A DNA stretch of 64,000 bases, from positions 43,796 to 107,795 of the forward strand of contig NZ_QRDY01000018.1 of the NCBI RefSeq assembly GCF_003386205.1, written 5' to 3'. This document shows positions 49,725-58,566 of the stretch, piece after piece. Source of the stretch: Cohnella lupini. Its GTDB lineage: Bacteria; Bacillota; Bacilli; Paenibacillales; Paenibacillaceae. Position numbers and translations under genes: made by a program. The notes under the pieces were generated by a model. It worked only from the letters and a program-made list of their open reading frames with translations, had not been told where the DNA came from and searched no databases. Positions within the stretch are counted from its first letter, which is position 1. Each line of letters begins with the position of its first letter.

Positions 49725-50387
49725 CTAAACCCTCTCCGATATCGCCACGCCTAACCGATCGCACAGCTCTTGGATCGCCGTATTCTTAAGCCTATAGCTC
49801 ACGCGGTTCGCGATCAATCTGCTCGTCACTTGGAACAGCGTCTCCATCTCCACGAGTCCGTTCTCCCTCAGCGTCTGCCCCGTTTCCACCATATCCACGA
49901 TGCGATCGGCCAATCCGATCAGCGGCGCAAGCTCGATCGAGCCGTTCAGCTTGATCACTTCGACCTGCTGCCCCTGCTCGCGGAAATATTGGGAAGCCAC
50001 GCTCGGATATTTCGTCGCGACTCGCGGATGGATTACCGGCTTCCAATCCGGCATTCCGATAACCGACATCCGGCATTTGGCGATGCCGAGATCGAGCAGC
50101 TCGTAGACGTCCTTGTTTTCTTCCATGAGCACGTCTTTGCCCACGATCCCGATATCCGCGACCCCGTACTCCACGTAAGTCGGCACATCGACCGGCTTGG
50201 CCATGATGAATTCCATGTTCGCTTCCGGCACCTGGATGATTAATCTGCGCGAATCGTCGAAATCTTCCGGAATCGGAAGTCCCGCTTGCCGGAACAGCTT
50301 ACTGGCCTGCTTATAGATACGTCCCTTCGGCATGGCGACCTTCAGAATGCCGCTATTCGCCACGCTCATTCCTCCGTTTACAGTCAT
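49725..50387 (-). CDS. hisG: ATP phosphoribosyltransferase, short form
   Basis: 220 residues from ATG at 50387, which overlaps the hisZ stop by four bases and has GGAGGGG upstream. The first step of histidine synthesis. Motifs: KVAMPKGRIYKQA, FDDSRRLIIQVPEAN, DVPTYVEYGVADIGIVGKD, and the PRPP loop GSIELAPLIGLADRIVD. It lacks the C-terminal regulatory domain of long HisG and therefore needs HisZ, whose gene is adjacent. Feedback inhibition by histidine acts through the complex. Confidence 0.96.
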   Translation of the reverse strand: MTVNGGMSVANSGILKVAMPKGRIYKQASKLFRQAGLPIPEDFDDSRRLIIQVPEANMEFIMAKPVDVPTYVEYGVADIGIVGKDVLMEENKDVYELLDLGIAKCRMSVIGMPDWKPVIHPRVATKYPSVASQYFREQGQQVEVIKLNGSIELAPLIGLADRIVDMVETGQTLRENGLVEMETLFQVTSRLIANRVSYRLKNTAIQELCDRLGVAISERV

Positions 50388-51607
50388 GCCAACCCCTCCG
50401 ATTTCTTGCCTATAAGCACCAATTGGTTGTACGAAGTTCCATGATATAAGAACGCTCCGCTCCGGTTCCACGCTTTAGCCGCGATCAACTCCGAATCTTC
50501 TTCCGATGTTTCAAGAACGGCCAGAACTGACTCACCTGCAACGCGCCGACGAGCGGCATCCTGCAGCGCTTCACGCCGAAACTCTTGCTCGTACACGATC
50601 AAGGTCCGTTCCCCCTCGTCGGCCGTATCTTCCACGACTTCGAGGATACGGGTCGTTTTCAGGGCGAAGCCCGTCGCCTGCGCCGGCCTCCCGAATTGCG
50701 CCAGCAAATTATCGTATCGACCGCCGCTGCATACTGGGAATCCCAAATGAGAAGCATAACCTTCGAAAGTCATTCCCGTATAATAGGAAAAATCTCCAAT
50801 CATCGTCAAATCGATCAGAACGTGCTCCTGTATGCCGTATGCTTCAAGAACGTCCCACACTTCGCAAAGATGCTTGATCGCTGCCTGCGCGCTCTCGTTC
50901 GCGCTCAGCTCCAGCGCTTGCGCGCATACTTCCTGCCCGCCGCGAAGGCGAAGGATATCTTCGAGCTCGCGCTGCCAAGCGGCATCCAGCGACAGCTTGC
51001 GGATGACGTCCCGATAGCCGACATGGTCCCGTTGCAGCAAACACGCCTTCAGCGCTTCCTGCTCGCTTTCCCGGCCGGGTAGCGTTTCTTGGAACAATCC
51101 GTTAAGGAAACCGACATGGCCCATCGCGATCTTGAAGGAAGGCACTCCCGCCGCCTGCAGCGATGCGATCGCCAAGGCAATCACCTCGGCATCCGCTTCC
51201 GGTGAAGAATCGCCGACCAATTCGACGCCTGTCTGGAGGAACTCGGCTTCGCGACCGCCTTCTTCTTCGAATGCCCGAAATACGTTGCCATGGTAGCTCA
51301 AGCGAATCGGAAAAGGTTTATCCTTCAGCAGAGATCCGACTACCCGGGCAATCGGAGCCGTCATGTCCGATCGTAGAACGATCGTCGTCCCGCGTTGGTT
51401 AAGCAGCTTAAACAGCTTCTGATCCGAAGTCGCGCTGGCCACTCCTACCGTATCGTAATATTCCATCGTCGGCGTCATGATCTGATCGTATCCCCATAGG
51501 CGCATGCACTCCAGAACGCTGCGCTCGATTCGGCGCATCTTGGCGACCGCGTGCGGCAAATAGTCTTTCACGCCCGTCGGTTTCTCGAATACTTTCGGTT
51601 TCGTCAT
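50384..51607 (-). CDS. hisZ: ATP phosphoribosyltransferase regulatory subunit
   Basis: 407 residues. HisRS-like catalytic-domain paralogue with GVKDYLPHAVAKMRRIE, TVLRSDMTAPIARVVGSLL-like block, RLSYHGNVFRAFEEEGGREA, EFLQTGVELVGDS and SGGRYDNLLAQFG, but without anticodon-binding domain function. Forms the active complex with short HisG. First gene of the operon; ATG at 51607. Confidence 0.95.
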   Translation of the reverse strand: MTKPKVFEKPTGVKDYLPHAVAKMRRIERSVLECMRLWGYDQIMTPTMEYYDTVGVASATSDQKLFKLLNQRGTTIVLRSDMTAPIARVVGSLLKDKPFPIRLSYHGNVFRAFEEEGGREAEFLQTGVELVGDSSPEADAEVIALAIASLQAAGVPSFKIAMGHVGFLNGLFQETLPGRESEQEALKACLLQRDHVGYRDVIRKLSLDAAWQRELEDILRLRGGQEVCAQALELSANESAQAAIKHLCEVWDVLEAYGIQEHVLIDLTMIGDFSYYTGMTFEGYASHLGFPVCSGGRYDNLLAQFGRPAQATGFALKTTRILEVVEDTADEGERTLIVYEQEFRREALQDAARRRVAGESVLAVLETSEEDSELIAAKAWNRSGAFLYHGTSYNQLVLIGKKSEGLA

Positions 51608-51680
51608 GCTGCTTTTCCTCGTTTCTATCCCGTAAAGTCGTTATCGCTTTCTTCAAGGCTTTTCTTTATCAATCACATCT

Positions 51681-51711
51681 ATTATAGTTTAATGCGTTAA
51701 AGTGCTACCAA
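51681..51711 (-). promoter_or_regulatory. Candidate promoter of his operon
   Basis: Perfect TATAAT on the minus strand with TTGGTA upstream at a rather long 19-base spacing. The 222-base gap between hisZ and the divergent glycosyltransferase contains no T-box signature (no AGGGTGGNACCGCG on the minus strand), so regulation by a T-box is not supported. Confidence 0.4.
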
Positions 51712-51829
51712 GTTACCATGCTGCCAAAATAAAGAGGTTAGTCGTATATTACCATGTCGGTTTCGCTCAGTCAATCCCATCGTTCGGAGCGTTAGACAAG
51801 GATAGCGATCAGCCGAAAGGACAGTCCGC

Positions 51830-52531
51830 ATGACCTCTGATTCGTCGGGAATTTGCATCGTTATCCCCGCCTTCAACGAAGAAATCAGCATCCCGTACGT
51901 CATCCATGCCTTGCTTCGCCGTTATCCGGACTTCACGGTACTCGTCGTCAACGATGGCTCCTCCGATCTTACGGCGGAAGTCGCCGCCGCGGCCGGGGCA
52001 CGCGTCGTAACGCTTCCGCACAATCTTGGTATTGGCGGCGCCGTACAGACGGGCTACTTATATTGCGCCAGAAAAGGTTTCAAGATCGCCGTGCAAGTCG
52101 ATGCGGACGGGCAACACAAGCCGGAGGAACTAGCCAAAATCATTCAACCGATCGTGGATGGCCGAGCCGATATGGTGCTGGGATCCCGATTCTTGGAGAA
52201 GACGAGCTATCGTTCGACGTTGGGGCGCCGCGTAGGAATCTTCATCCTGTCCAAGCTCGTCAGCCTGTTCGTCCGCCAGTCCGTCACCGACCCTACCTCC
52301 GGCTTCCGAGCGGTCAACCGCCGGGGAATCGAGCTGTTCGCGCGCGACTATTCCACCGACTATCCGGAAGTGGATTCGCTCGTTCTTCTTAAGAAGCATC
52401 GACTCCGCATCCTCGAGGTTCCGGTCGAGATGGATCGAAGGCAAGCCGGCCGCTCTTCCATTACGCCAATACGGTCTATGTACTACATGTTGAAGGTCAC
52501 GTTATCCATTATGATAAAAAGCTTTCGTTAA
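51830..52531 (+). CDS. Glycosyltransferase family 2 (dolichyl-phosphate sugar synthase-like)
   Basis: 233 residues, ATG at 51830. GT-A fold: IVIPAFNEEISIPYVIHAL, VVNDGSSDLTAEVA, QVDADGQHKPEEL with the catalytic DxD-like pair, and SRFLEKTSYRSTLGRRVG, FRAVNRRGIEL. Similar to polyprenyl-phosphate sugar transferases that load a sugar onto undecaprenyl phosphate on the cytoplasmic face. First of a four-gene plus-strand set with DUF2304, SMR-like and GT-C proteins. Confidence 0.92.
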   Translation: MTSDSSGICIVIPAFNEEISIPYVIHALLRRYPDFTVLVVNDGSSDLTAEVAAAAGARVVTLPHNLGIGGAVQTGYLYCARKGFKIAVQVDADGQHKPEELAKIIQPIVDGRADMVLGSRFLEKTSYRSTLGRRVGIFILSKLVSLFVRQSVTDPTSGFRAVNRRGIELFARDYSTDYPEVDSLVLLKKHRLRILEVPVEMDRRQAGRSSITPIRSMYYMLKVTLSIMIKSFR

Positions 52532-52546
52532 CGAGGAGGAACGTCC

Positions 52547-52903
52547 ATGGAGAGAATCCAAATTCTATCGATGATGCTCAGCTTATCGCTTATTCTCTTC
52601 GTCATGCACCTCGGCCGAAGAAGGGTGATCAAAGAACAATACTGCTTGTTATGGCTGCTATTCGGCGTAGTCATGCTTGTCCTATCCATGAACACCGGCT
52701 GGCTGGAGCAACTTGCATCCTATGCTCGAATCGTCTATGCGCCATCTCTTCTTTTTCTGGTCGGGATTACGCTCAGCTTTGTCTTGATCTTGCATTTGAC
52801 CGTAGTCGTGTCCAAGTTAACGGAACGCATCGTACTTCTTACTCAGGAATTGGGCCTCATGAAGCACGAGCACGAGCTCTATGAGAAAGCGAACACCCGC
52901 TAA
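52547..52903 (+). CDS. DUF2304 membrane protein
   Basis: 118 residues: three membrane helices (about 5-22, 32-50, 65-90) and a C-terminal coiled coil (VVSKLTERIVLLTQELGLM). Fits DUF2304, a family regularly found beside GT2 genes of surface-glycan loci; its role is unproven, perhaps a GT2 partner. ATG at 52547 behind AGGAGG; its stop touches the next start. Confidence 0.85.
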   Translation: MERIQILSMMLSLSLILFVMHLGRRRVIKEQYCLLWLLFGVVMLVLSMNTGWLEQLASYARIVYAPSLLFLVGITLSFVLILHLTVVVSKLTERIVLLTQELGLMKHEHELYEKANTR

Positions 52904-53251
52904 ATGATGGTCTACCTCATCTTGTTCGCGAACATAGTGCTTCTGGTCGTCGGTCAGACGGTTTGGAAAATAGGACTGGAAAAAGCCGGCGGCCTTCGCC
53001 TTGGCAACGGGTTCGAGGTGATGACGTCCCCCTTTATCCTTCTGGGTATCGTCCTCTACGGTTTGGCCACCGTTCTTTGGCTCTACGTCTTATCGCGGCT
53101 GCCGTTGAGCATCGCCTATCCCATGCAAAGCTGCGCCTACGTGTTCGCTCTTTTCATCGCCTTCTATTTATTCAAAGAGAGTGTTCCTCTTAACCGTTGG
53201 ATCGGCGCAGGTATCGTATTGGCCGGCATTACCGTTCTCAGTTGGAAATAA
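52904..53251 (+). CDS. SMR/ArnE-like small transporter
   Basis: 115 residues with four membrane helices and the SMR/EamA signatures GQTVWKIGLEKAGG, PLSIAYPMQSCAYVFALF and NRWIGAGIVLAGITVLS. In this setting between a polyprenyl-phosphate GT2 and a GT-C enzyme it is probably a flippase for the lipid-linked sugar (as ArnE/ArnF) rather than a drug pump (inference). Starts directly after the DUF2304 gene. Confidence 0.85.
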   Translation: MMVYLILFANIVLLVVGQTVWKIGLEKAGGLRLGNGFEVMTSPFILLGIVLYGLATVLWLYVLSRLPLSIAYPMQSCAYVFALFIAFYLFKESVPLNRWIGAGIVLAGITVLSWK

Positions 53252-53279
53252 TTCCGGTACGCGGCAGGAGAGATTATCG

Positions 53280-54470
53280 ATGGCTTCTAACTACAAGATC
53301 GGGATCGCGTTTGCCGGCATTTTTCTGTTAGCCGCATGGCTGCGCTTCGACTTCTTGGTATCCGTCTATCATTTGGTCACCCATGATTCCAAATACTACG
53401 ATATCATGGTTCGCCAGCTTTTGGAGCATGGAATCTACGCTTACAAGAGCCTCGAGCCGAACGCCAAGGTAACTCCGGGCCTTCCTTTGATCATGGCCGC
53501 CGTATATCGAATAGTCGATTATAAGGTCCGCGAACCGTTTCCATACCTTAGGTATCTGAACGTTCTTCTTAGTTTGGCTACCTTATGTCTTGTCTTCCTA
53601 ATCGCTCGTAGAGTAGCCGGGGCGTTCGTAGCGCTGGCTGCCTCGTTCTTGGTCGCGATCTACCCGGCCTTCGTCTGGACGAACGGCGCGATCTTAACCG
53701 AAGTACCCGCGGCCTTTCTGCTTATGCTATATCTCTACGTGCAATTGATAGCCTTCGAGTCTCGACGCCTCTTGCATGCAGGATTAGCCGGGGCGCTGCT
53801 TGGCCTAACCTCGCTCGTTCGCCCCGAGTTCATGCCTCTTTGCGTTCCGATTTATTTATTTTACGGATTGTGGACTCGCGATCGCCAGTTTTGGAAACCT
53901 TTGCTCATCGCCCTAATCGGTCTATGCATCGTCATGTCGCCTTGGTGGATACGCAATATCGCCACTCTTCATCGCGTTGTCTTGACGGCAACGCAGACCA
54001 ATCCTTTCGCGGCGGGGACCTTTCCCGGTAAAAACTATAACGACAACATGGTGGATCGAGCGGGGATGACCCAACGTCAGTACGCTTTAGAGCGTTTGAA
54101 ATTCGGGTTCACCGAGCATACCTGGACGTTCGTCAAATGGTACACGGTCGGCAAGCTCTATTACATCTATTCCAATATGTTCGTCGGAAGCGGCCATACG
54201 CCTCGTTATCGCCCGATCCCTTTCGGCGGAGCCTTCCATGTCGGCTTGGTTATATCGTCTTTGCTATCTATGCTAGCTTGCCTCCGCCATTGGCGACGTC
54301 CCTTAACCGCTCTTACCGTAGTCGTTGTCGTAATGTCGGCTCTTCGGCTTCTGTTCGTGCCTGAATACCGGTATAATTTCACCGTCATGCCTCTACTCGC
54401 CATATTCTCGGCCGTGCTCATCGTACGAGTCCTGAACTGGTTCTATGTCCGATACGTCAAAGCCGCCTAA
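53280..54470 (+). CDS. GT-C family glycosyltransferase (PMT/ArnT/GT39-like)
   Basis: 396 residues from ATG at 53280, with CAGGAGAG upstream. About ten membrane helices. The first outer loop carries THDSKYYDIMVRQLLEHGIY and VTPGLPLIMAAVYR, the usual acidic and substrate motifs of lipid-sugar-dependent transferases. It would transfer the flipped sugar to a wall polymer, lipid or protein outside the membrane. Acceptor unknown. Confidence 0.88.
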   Translation: MASNYKIGIAFAGIFLLAAWLRFDFLVSVYHLVTHDSKYYDIMVRQLLEHGIYAYKSLEPNAKVTPGLPLIMAAVYRIVDYKVREPFPYLRYLNVLLSLATLCLVFLIARRVAGAFVALAASFLVAIYPAFVWTNGAILTEVPAAFLLMLYLYVQLIAFESRRLLHAGLAGALLGLTSLVRPEFMPLCVPIYLFYGLWTRDRQFWKPLLIALIGLCIVMSPWWIRNIATLHRVVLTATQTNPFAAGTFPGKNYNDNMVDRAGMTQRQYALERLKFGFTEHTWTFVKWYTVGKLYYIYSNMFVGSGHTPRYRPIPFGGAFHVGLVISSLLSMLACLRHWRRPLTALTVVVVVMSALRLLFVPEYRYNFTVMPLLAIFSAVLIVRVLNWFYVRYVKAA

Positions 54471-54514
54471 TGCCGTTTCCGGCACCAAGCGGCTCTCTGA
54501 AAGCTTCTACACCG

Positions 54515-56413
54515 TCACTCGAACGTTATTCCTAATCCGTATTCCATCAAATCGCGAATGATCGTGAACGTATCCCCGTTCGTAAGCTTACTAGGATCGA
54601 CGATAAGCTTGCGAACGGTATCCTCGCGAATCCATCCCCGCTCGGTAATGGTTTGAATAGCTTCTCCGGATCCGGCGGAAAGACCCGCGGCTGCGACGAT
54701 CATGCGCGCGGCGCTCTCCAGATCGAGCGGATCCTCCCGCGATTGTCCTGATATTATCGACGCCTTCAACGGCTCCGGGAAAAATTCCGGGTATCTCTTC
54801 TGGACGATACGGACTACATTTGCAAATCTCCTCGGGCTCGATGCCTTATCAAGCTCCCAGCCATCGTTGGAGTAACCCCCGATGGTCAGTGATAGGCTTG
54901 TCGCCGCCAGTAACCCTTTATAATCCTTGTGTTTGGCGTATGCAGGAGTCGGGAAACTTCTCATCCGCAGATCCATGCCATTGGATTCCAGCCGATGCCG
55001 AAGCTCCGAGATCCCCGTCTTTGAACGCGATAACTCTCTCAAGCTGAGATCGAGATCGAGCGCAAGCTTTACCGCCGCTCCAGCCGCTTCTCCCGTTGCC
55101 ATGCCGAGAGGCATGACCCGTGCGCTTCCATGTGGAAGCGTATCGAAGCTAGCGGATCTTCCGACGACGAGCAGTCCGTCTACCTTAAGCGGTACCAAGC
55201 AACGGAACGGAACTCCGTATTGTTCGGGCACCATAAGAATCGAGCCTTTACTGCTCGCGTTTAAGCTCTGGATGTCCACTTCGTACGCGCCGTAAGCAAT
55301 CGCGTCCCACTGATCCCGGTTTTCCATCAAATCAGCCATGCTCAACCGGTATTCTCCGCGAATATGCCGGGTTTCCCTAACGTATAGCTCGGGAGCCGTT
55401 CCCGCATATTCCAGCTTGCGGAATTCCTTGAATTTCTTCTTCAGAAAATCAACGATAAGCGGCGCTTCTGTCTCTCCCAATCTTAGGCCGTCCTTCACCG
55501 AAGCCGGATCGAGCGGATTGACGCCGTAGATTTGCATAGAATTGATGAGCAAGGTATCTCCATCCTGCCGCCCCATATTCAAGCTGCGGATTTTGACCCT
55601 GCTCGGATCGGAGGACTTATATTCACGGGCGTCCTGATATCCCCATATGCTTCGATCGTCATAACCCGTATTCTCATGACGTTTGAGGGCATTCCATATG
55701 TCATTCGTGACCCCGCTCAGCTTAAAGACCAGCGTAACCGCCATCTGCGCATCCGACTCGCCGAGGTCTTCGCGACCGGTCGTATATTCCGCCCCTGCGG
55801 CTACGGCGATATCCGCGTCTTGCGTCGCGTCGATGACGAATTTCGAATGGATTTCTAAATCCGAACCGTCAGCCTTAACGATATGCATGCCGACAACTTT
55901 ATTCAAGGCCGTTACGGGTTCTATTTGTCGGACGTTCATTAATAGATCGATGTTCGGTTCCGCCGCCACCATGCGATGGAATAAATTCGCGGCATGGTTA
56001 ACGTCGAACGAAGATCCCCCGATTCCGTTATGCCATTCCTGAAATAATCCTCGATTCAAGTAGACCGGCTTGTTCCAGAAACGGTAAGAGACCGGCGCTT
56101 TGTTGAGGTCCAACGAGTTAAGCCAGCCTAAGGTCATTAAGCCGCCAAGAATAGGGCGATCCCTATTATCCGCCAACAGTACCTTAAGGCCGTTACGCGC
56201 CGCGGAAATAGCGGCCATGACGCCTTCCGGATCCGTCCCCGCCACGATGACGTCATACGCGTCCTTGATTTTCTCGTTAGATAATACGGTCTCAAGCTGC
56301 TCTTGCATGGGTCGATAAGTAGACTCGTTAATTCGATAGCAATACGTGAAGCTTAAGAATAACGGGATGAGACACAGAAACATTATAAATTGGCGGAATC
56401 GCTTGCCGGACAT
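54515..56413 (-). CDS. Exported FAD-dependent oxidoreductase
   Basis: 632 residues, ATG at 56413 after AAGGAG. An N-terminal hydrophobic helix (about 8-25) indicates export or anchoring. The FAD-binding start YDVIVAGTDPEGVMAAISAARNG, here cited as VIVAGTDPEGVMAAISAARN, has GTDPEG in place of the common GGGPAG. Later blocks are FVIDATQDADIAVAAGAEY, YVRETRHIRGEYRLSM, VPLKVDGLLVVGRSAS and MPLGMATGEAAGAAVKLA. This matches the FAD_oxidored (PF12831-like) group; substrate unknown. It ends opposite the glycan cassette. Confidence 0.88.
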   Translation of the reverse strand: MSGKRFRQFIMFLCLIPLFLSFTYCYRINESTYRPMQEQLETVLSNEKIKDAYDVIVAGTDPEGVMAAISAARNGLKVLLADNRDRPILGGLMTLGWLNSLDLNKAPVSYRFWNKPVYLNRGLFQEWHNGIGGSSFDVNHAANLFHRMVAAEPNIDLLMNVRQIEPVTALNKVVGMHIVKADGSDLEIHSKFVIDATQDADIAVAAGAEYTTGREDLGESDAQMAVTLVFKLSGVTNDIWNALKRHENTGYDDRSIWGYQDAREYKSSDPSRVKIRSLNMGRQDGDTLLINSMQIYGVNPLDPASVKDGLRLGETEAPLIVDFLKKKFKEFRKLEYAGTAPELYVRETRHIRGEYRLSMADLMENRDQWDAIAYGAYEVDIQSLNASSKGSILMVPEQYGVPFRCLVPLKVDGLLVVGRSASFDTLPHGSARVMPLGMATGEAAGAAVKLALDLDLSLRELSRSKTGISELRHRLESNGMDLRMRSFPTPAYAKHKDYKGLLAATSLSLTIGGYSNDGWELDKASSPRRFANVVRIVQKRYPEFFPEPLKASIISGQSREDPLDLESAARMIVAAAGLSAGSGEAIQTITERGWIREDTVRKLIVDPSKLTNGDTFTIIRDLMEYGLGITFE

Positions 56414-56448
56414 GTTCGACTTCTCTCCTTAATGCGACTACCTTTCCG

Positions 56449-56922
56449 TTAAAACTCCCTTATCGGGTTGCCTCCCACGCGAGCATTAGGCGCAACGTCC
56501 TTATGGACGACCGATCCGGCCGCCACGACTGCCCCGTCTCCGATCGTCACGCCCGGAAGAATCGTTACGTTTGCTCCGATCATGACGTTCGAACCGATAT
56601 GGATATCTCCAAGTCTATATTCCTTAATGAGATATTCGTGCGTAAGAAGAGTCGAGTTGTATCCGATGATCGAATTGTCCCCGATCGTGATCCGCTCAGG
56701 AAAAAAGACGTCGACCATCACCATGAGCGCGAACGCCGTATGGCGTCCCACCTTCATGCCGAGGACACGTCTGTAGATCCAATTTTTCACCGGCAAGCTC
56801 GGGCAGTATCGGCTCAATTGAATGAACATGAAATTGCGAACAGCCTTGAACCGCGAGACGGTTCGATACATTTGCCAAAGCGCATTCGGTCCTTCCACCG
56901 GATATCGCTCTACGTTTCTCAA
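56449..56922 (-). CDS. Hexapeptide-repeat acyltransferase (YvoF-like)
   Basis: 157 residues; TTG start at 56922 overlaps the ppaX stop (TTGA) and has AGGTG upstream. Left-handed beta-helix repeats run from ITIGDNSIIGYNSTLLTHEY through IHIGSNVMIGANVTILPGVT to GAVVAAGSVVHKDV. The His in THEY and the loop are typical of LacA/WbbJ-type O-acetyltransferases. The same position, after ppaX, is occupied by yvoF in Bacillus. Probably acetylates a surface sugar or metabolite. Confidence 0.9.
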   Translation of the reverse strand: MRNVERYPVEGPNALWQMYRTVSRFKAVRNFMFIQLSRYCPSLPVKNWIYRRVLGMKVGRHTAFALMVMVDVFFPERITIGDNSIIGYNSTLLTHEYLIKEYRLGDIHIGSNVMIGANVTILPGVTIGDGAVVAAGSVVHKDVAPNARVGGNPIREF

Positions 56923-57587
56923 CCGCCTACACCTTCAATTCCGCATAGATCTAGAAGCTCGTCCATCTCGTGCAGCATATGCTCGGCACCGGACTCTAAT
57001 AAATGACGCTCTCCCTTTAACGACCAAGCGACGCCCACAGGAATAGCACCCGCCGCGATAGCGGACTTGATGTCTACGGAGCTGTCTCCGACCATTAGCG
57101 TTTGCGCCGGATCAGAGCCTAGAGCTTGAACGGCCTTTGCTACCGGCTCCGGGTGCGGCTTTGCATTCTCCACGTCATCCAGAGTCACGATTGTATCCAT
57201 GTACTGAAGTAAGCCTAACAATTCCAGCGCCCTAAGCGTCGTAGATCTCATCTTCGTCGTGACGATCCCGAGACGAAACCCTTCCTCGTGCAGCCTTCGA
57301 ACCGTCTCCGACACGCCCGGAAAGAGAGCAACCATCTCGTCGTGACGCAAATGGTTATACTCCCTGTACGCTTGGGTTAACGACGCTACGTCTTGCCGCC
57401 CGGAGAACTCTTGCAGTTGCACCGTTAGTGGTTGCCCCATGCTCGGGATAATGTGCTCTCTTCCGAAGCCTTCGGGAACGACGCCTTTTAGAGCATGAAA
57501 GAACGATTGGATAATCAATTCATTCGTATCGATAATCGTTCCGTCAAGATCAAACAGGACGGTCGTGATTTTCTTTCTCTGCGTCAT
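56919..57587 (-). CDS. ppaX: Pyrophosphatase PpaX (HAD family)
   Basis: 222 residues. HAD motifs: VLFDLDGTIIDTNELI (nucleophile Asp), VTTKMRSTTLRAL, and KPHPEPVAKA plus MVGDSSVDIKSA. PpaX hydrolyses the pyrophosphate released when HprK dephosphorylates Ser-P HPr, which explains linkage to hprK and lgt. The start overlaps the lgt end by 38 bases; GGAG lies about ten bases before the ATG. Confidence 0.95.
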   Translation of the reverse strand: MTQRKKITTVLFDLDGTIIDTNELIIQSFFHALKGVVPEGFGREHIIPSMGQPLTVQLQEFSGRQDVASLTQAYREYNHLRHDEMVALFPGVSETVRRLHEEGFRLGIVTTKMRSTTLRALELLGLLQYMDTIVTLDDVENAKPHPEPVAKAVQALGSDPAQTLMVGDSSVDIKSAIAAGAIPVGVAWSLKGERHLLESGAEHMLHEMDELLDLCGIEGVGG

Positions 57588-58548
57588 CTTCGATGCTCTC
57601 CGTTTCCTTCGGCGGTGCGATTACGGCTTCCTTTTTCTTATGATTAATAAGAGGGTCGTTATACTTCTCCTTAGCCGCTCCCGACTGACGACGCACGACG
57701 ACGATTATGATGCCGCCGACGATAATCATGAGGGCAAGGAATTGCGAGATGCGAATGTTCCCTTCATCGGGGTTCAGGTAACCTTGTTCGAATAACCCCT
57801 TCATCGGTGACCACAAAGCGCTCAATAAGTCGACCAACCATTGCGGTCCTTTAAACGCCAAGCTATCGGTACGAAGCGCCTCGATGAAGAACCGTCCGAT
57901 CGAATACCAGATGATGTAACAGAAGAACAGTTCGCCGGCGCGAAGAAAATTCCGGCGTCTAATAATGAATAAGATTACCAATCCAAGCAAGCTCCACAAG
58001 GATTCATATAAGAATGTAGGATGGTGGTAAACGCCTTGCACGTTCATCTGATTAACGATGAAGGATGGAATATGTAGGGTATCGCTGAGGAAAGAACGTT
58101 CTACTTCCCCGCCGTATGCCTCTTGATTAATGAAGTTGCCCCAACGTCCGATCATTTGACCGATAAGCAGGGAAGGCGCGCAAATATCGACTATGCGCCA
58201 GAAGTCGAATCCCTTGGCGCGAATATAGAAGAACCCGCACAGCAATGCGCCGATCAATGCCCCGTATATGGCAATGCCGCCGTTCCAAATCTGTATGATC
58301 TCGCCGGGATGATCCTTGTAATATCCCCATTTGAAACCAACGTAATAAAGACGCGCCACGATGATCGAAGAAGGCACTCCGTATAACATCAAATCCAAGA
58401 AGAAATCCGGACTGAGTCCGAACCGTTTGCCTTCTTGCACCGCTATCAGCAGCCCGGCCAGAGCGGCCAAACCGAGGGTGATACCGTACCAATGCACCGT
58501 CAACGGCCCAAGGGTGAACGCAATCGGATCCAACAATAAAGTGAACAT
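57550..58548 (-). CDS. lgt: Prolipoprotein diacylglyceryl transferase
   Basis: 332 residues from ATG at 58548; the ATG two codons earlier is too close to GGAGG. Seven membrane helices, the Lgt signature GRWGNFINQEAYGGEVE with the catalytic Arg, and VYHHPTFLYESLW. Transfers diacylglycerol to the lipobox Cys of prolipoproteins in the membrane. A charged cytoplasmic tail of about 45 residues (KEKYNDPLINHKKKEAV) is longer than in Bacillus. Confidence 0.96.
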   Translation of the reverse strand: MFTLLLDPIAFTLGPLTVHWYGITLGLAALAGLLIAVQEGKRFGLSPDFFLDLMLYGVPSSIIVARLYYVGFKWGYYKDHPGEIIQIWNGGIAIYGALIGALLCGFFYIRAKGFDFWRIVDICAPSLLIGQMIGRWGNFINQEAYGGEVERSFLSDTLHIPSFIVNQMNVQGVYHHPTFLYESLWSLLGLVILFIIRRRNFLRAGELFFCYIIWYSIGRFFIEALRTDSLAFKGPQWLVDLLSALWSPMKGLFEQGYLNPDEGNIRISQFLALMIIVGGIIIVVVRRQSGAAKEKYNDPLINHKKKEAVIAPPKETESIEDDAEKENHDRPV

Positions 58549-58566
58549 GGTCATCCTCCAATAAAT

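Noticed and set aside
51608..51829. T-box riboswitch in front of the his operon
   Set aside because: No AGGGTGGNACCGCG element or specifier-stem landmarks on the minus strand.
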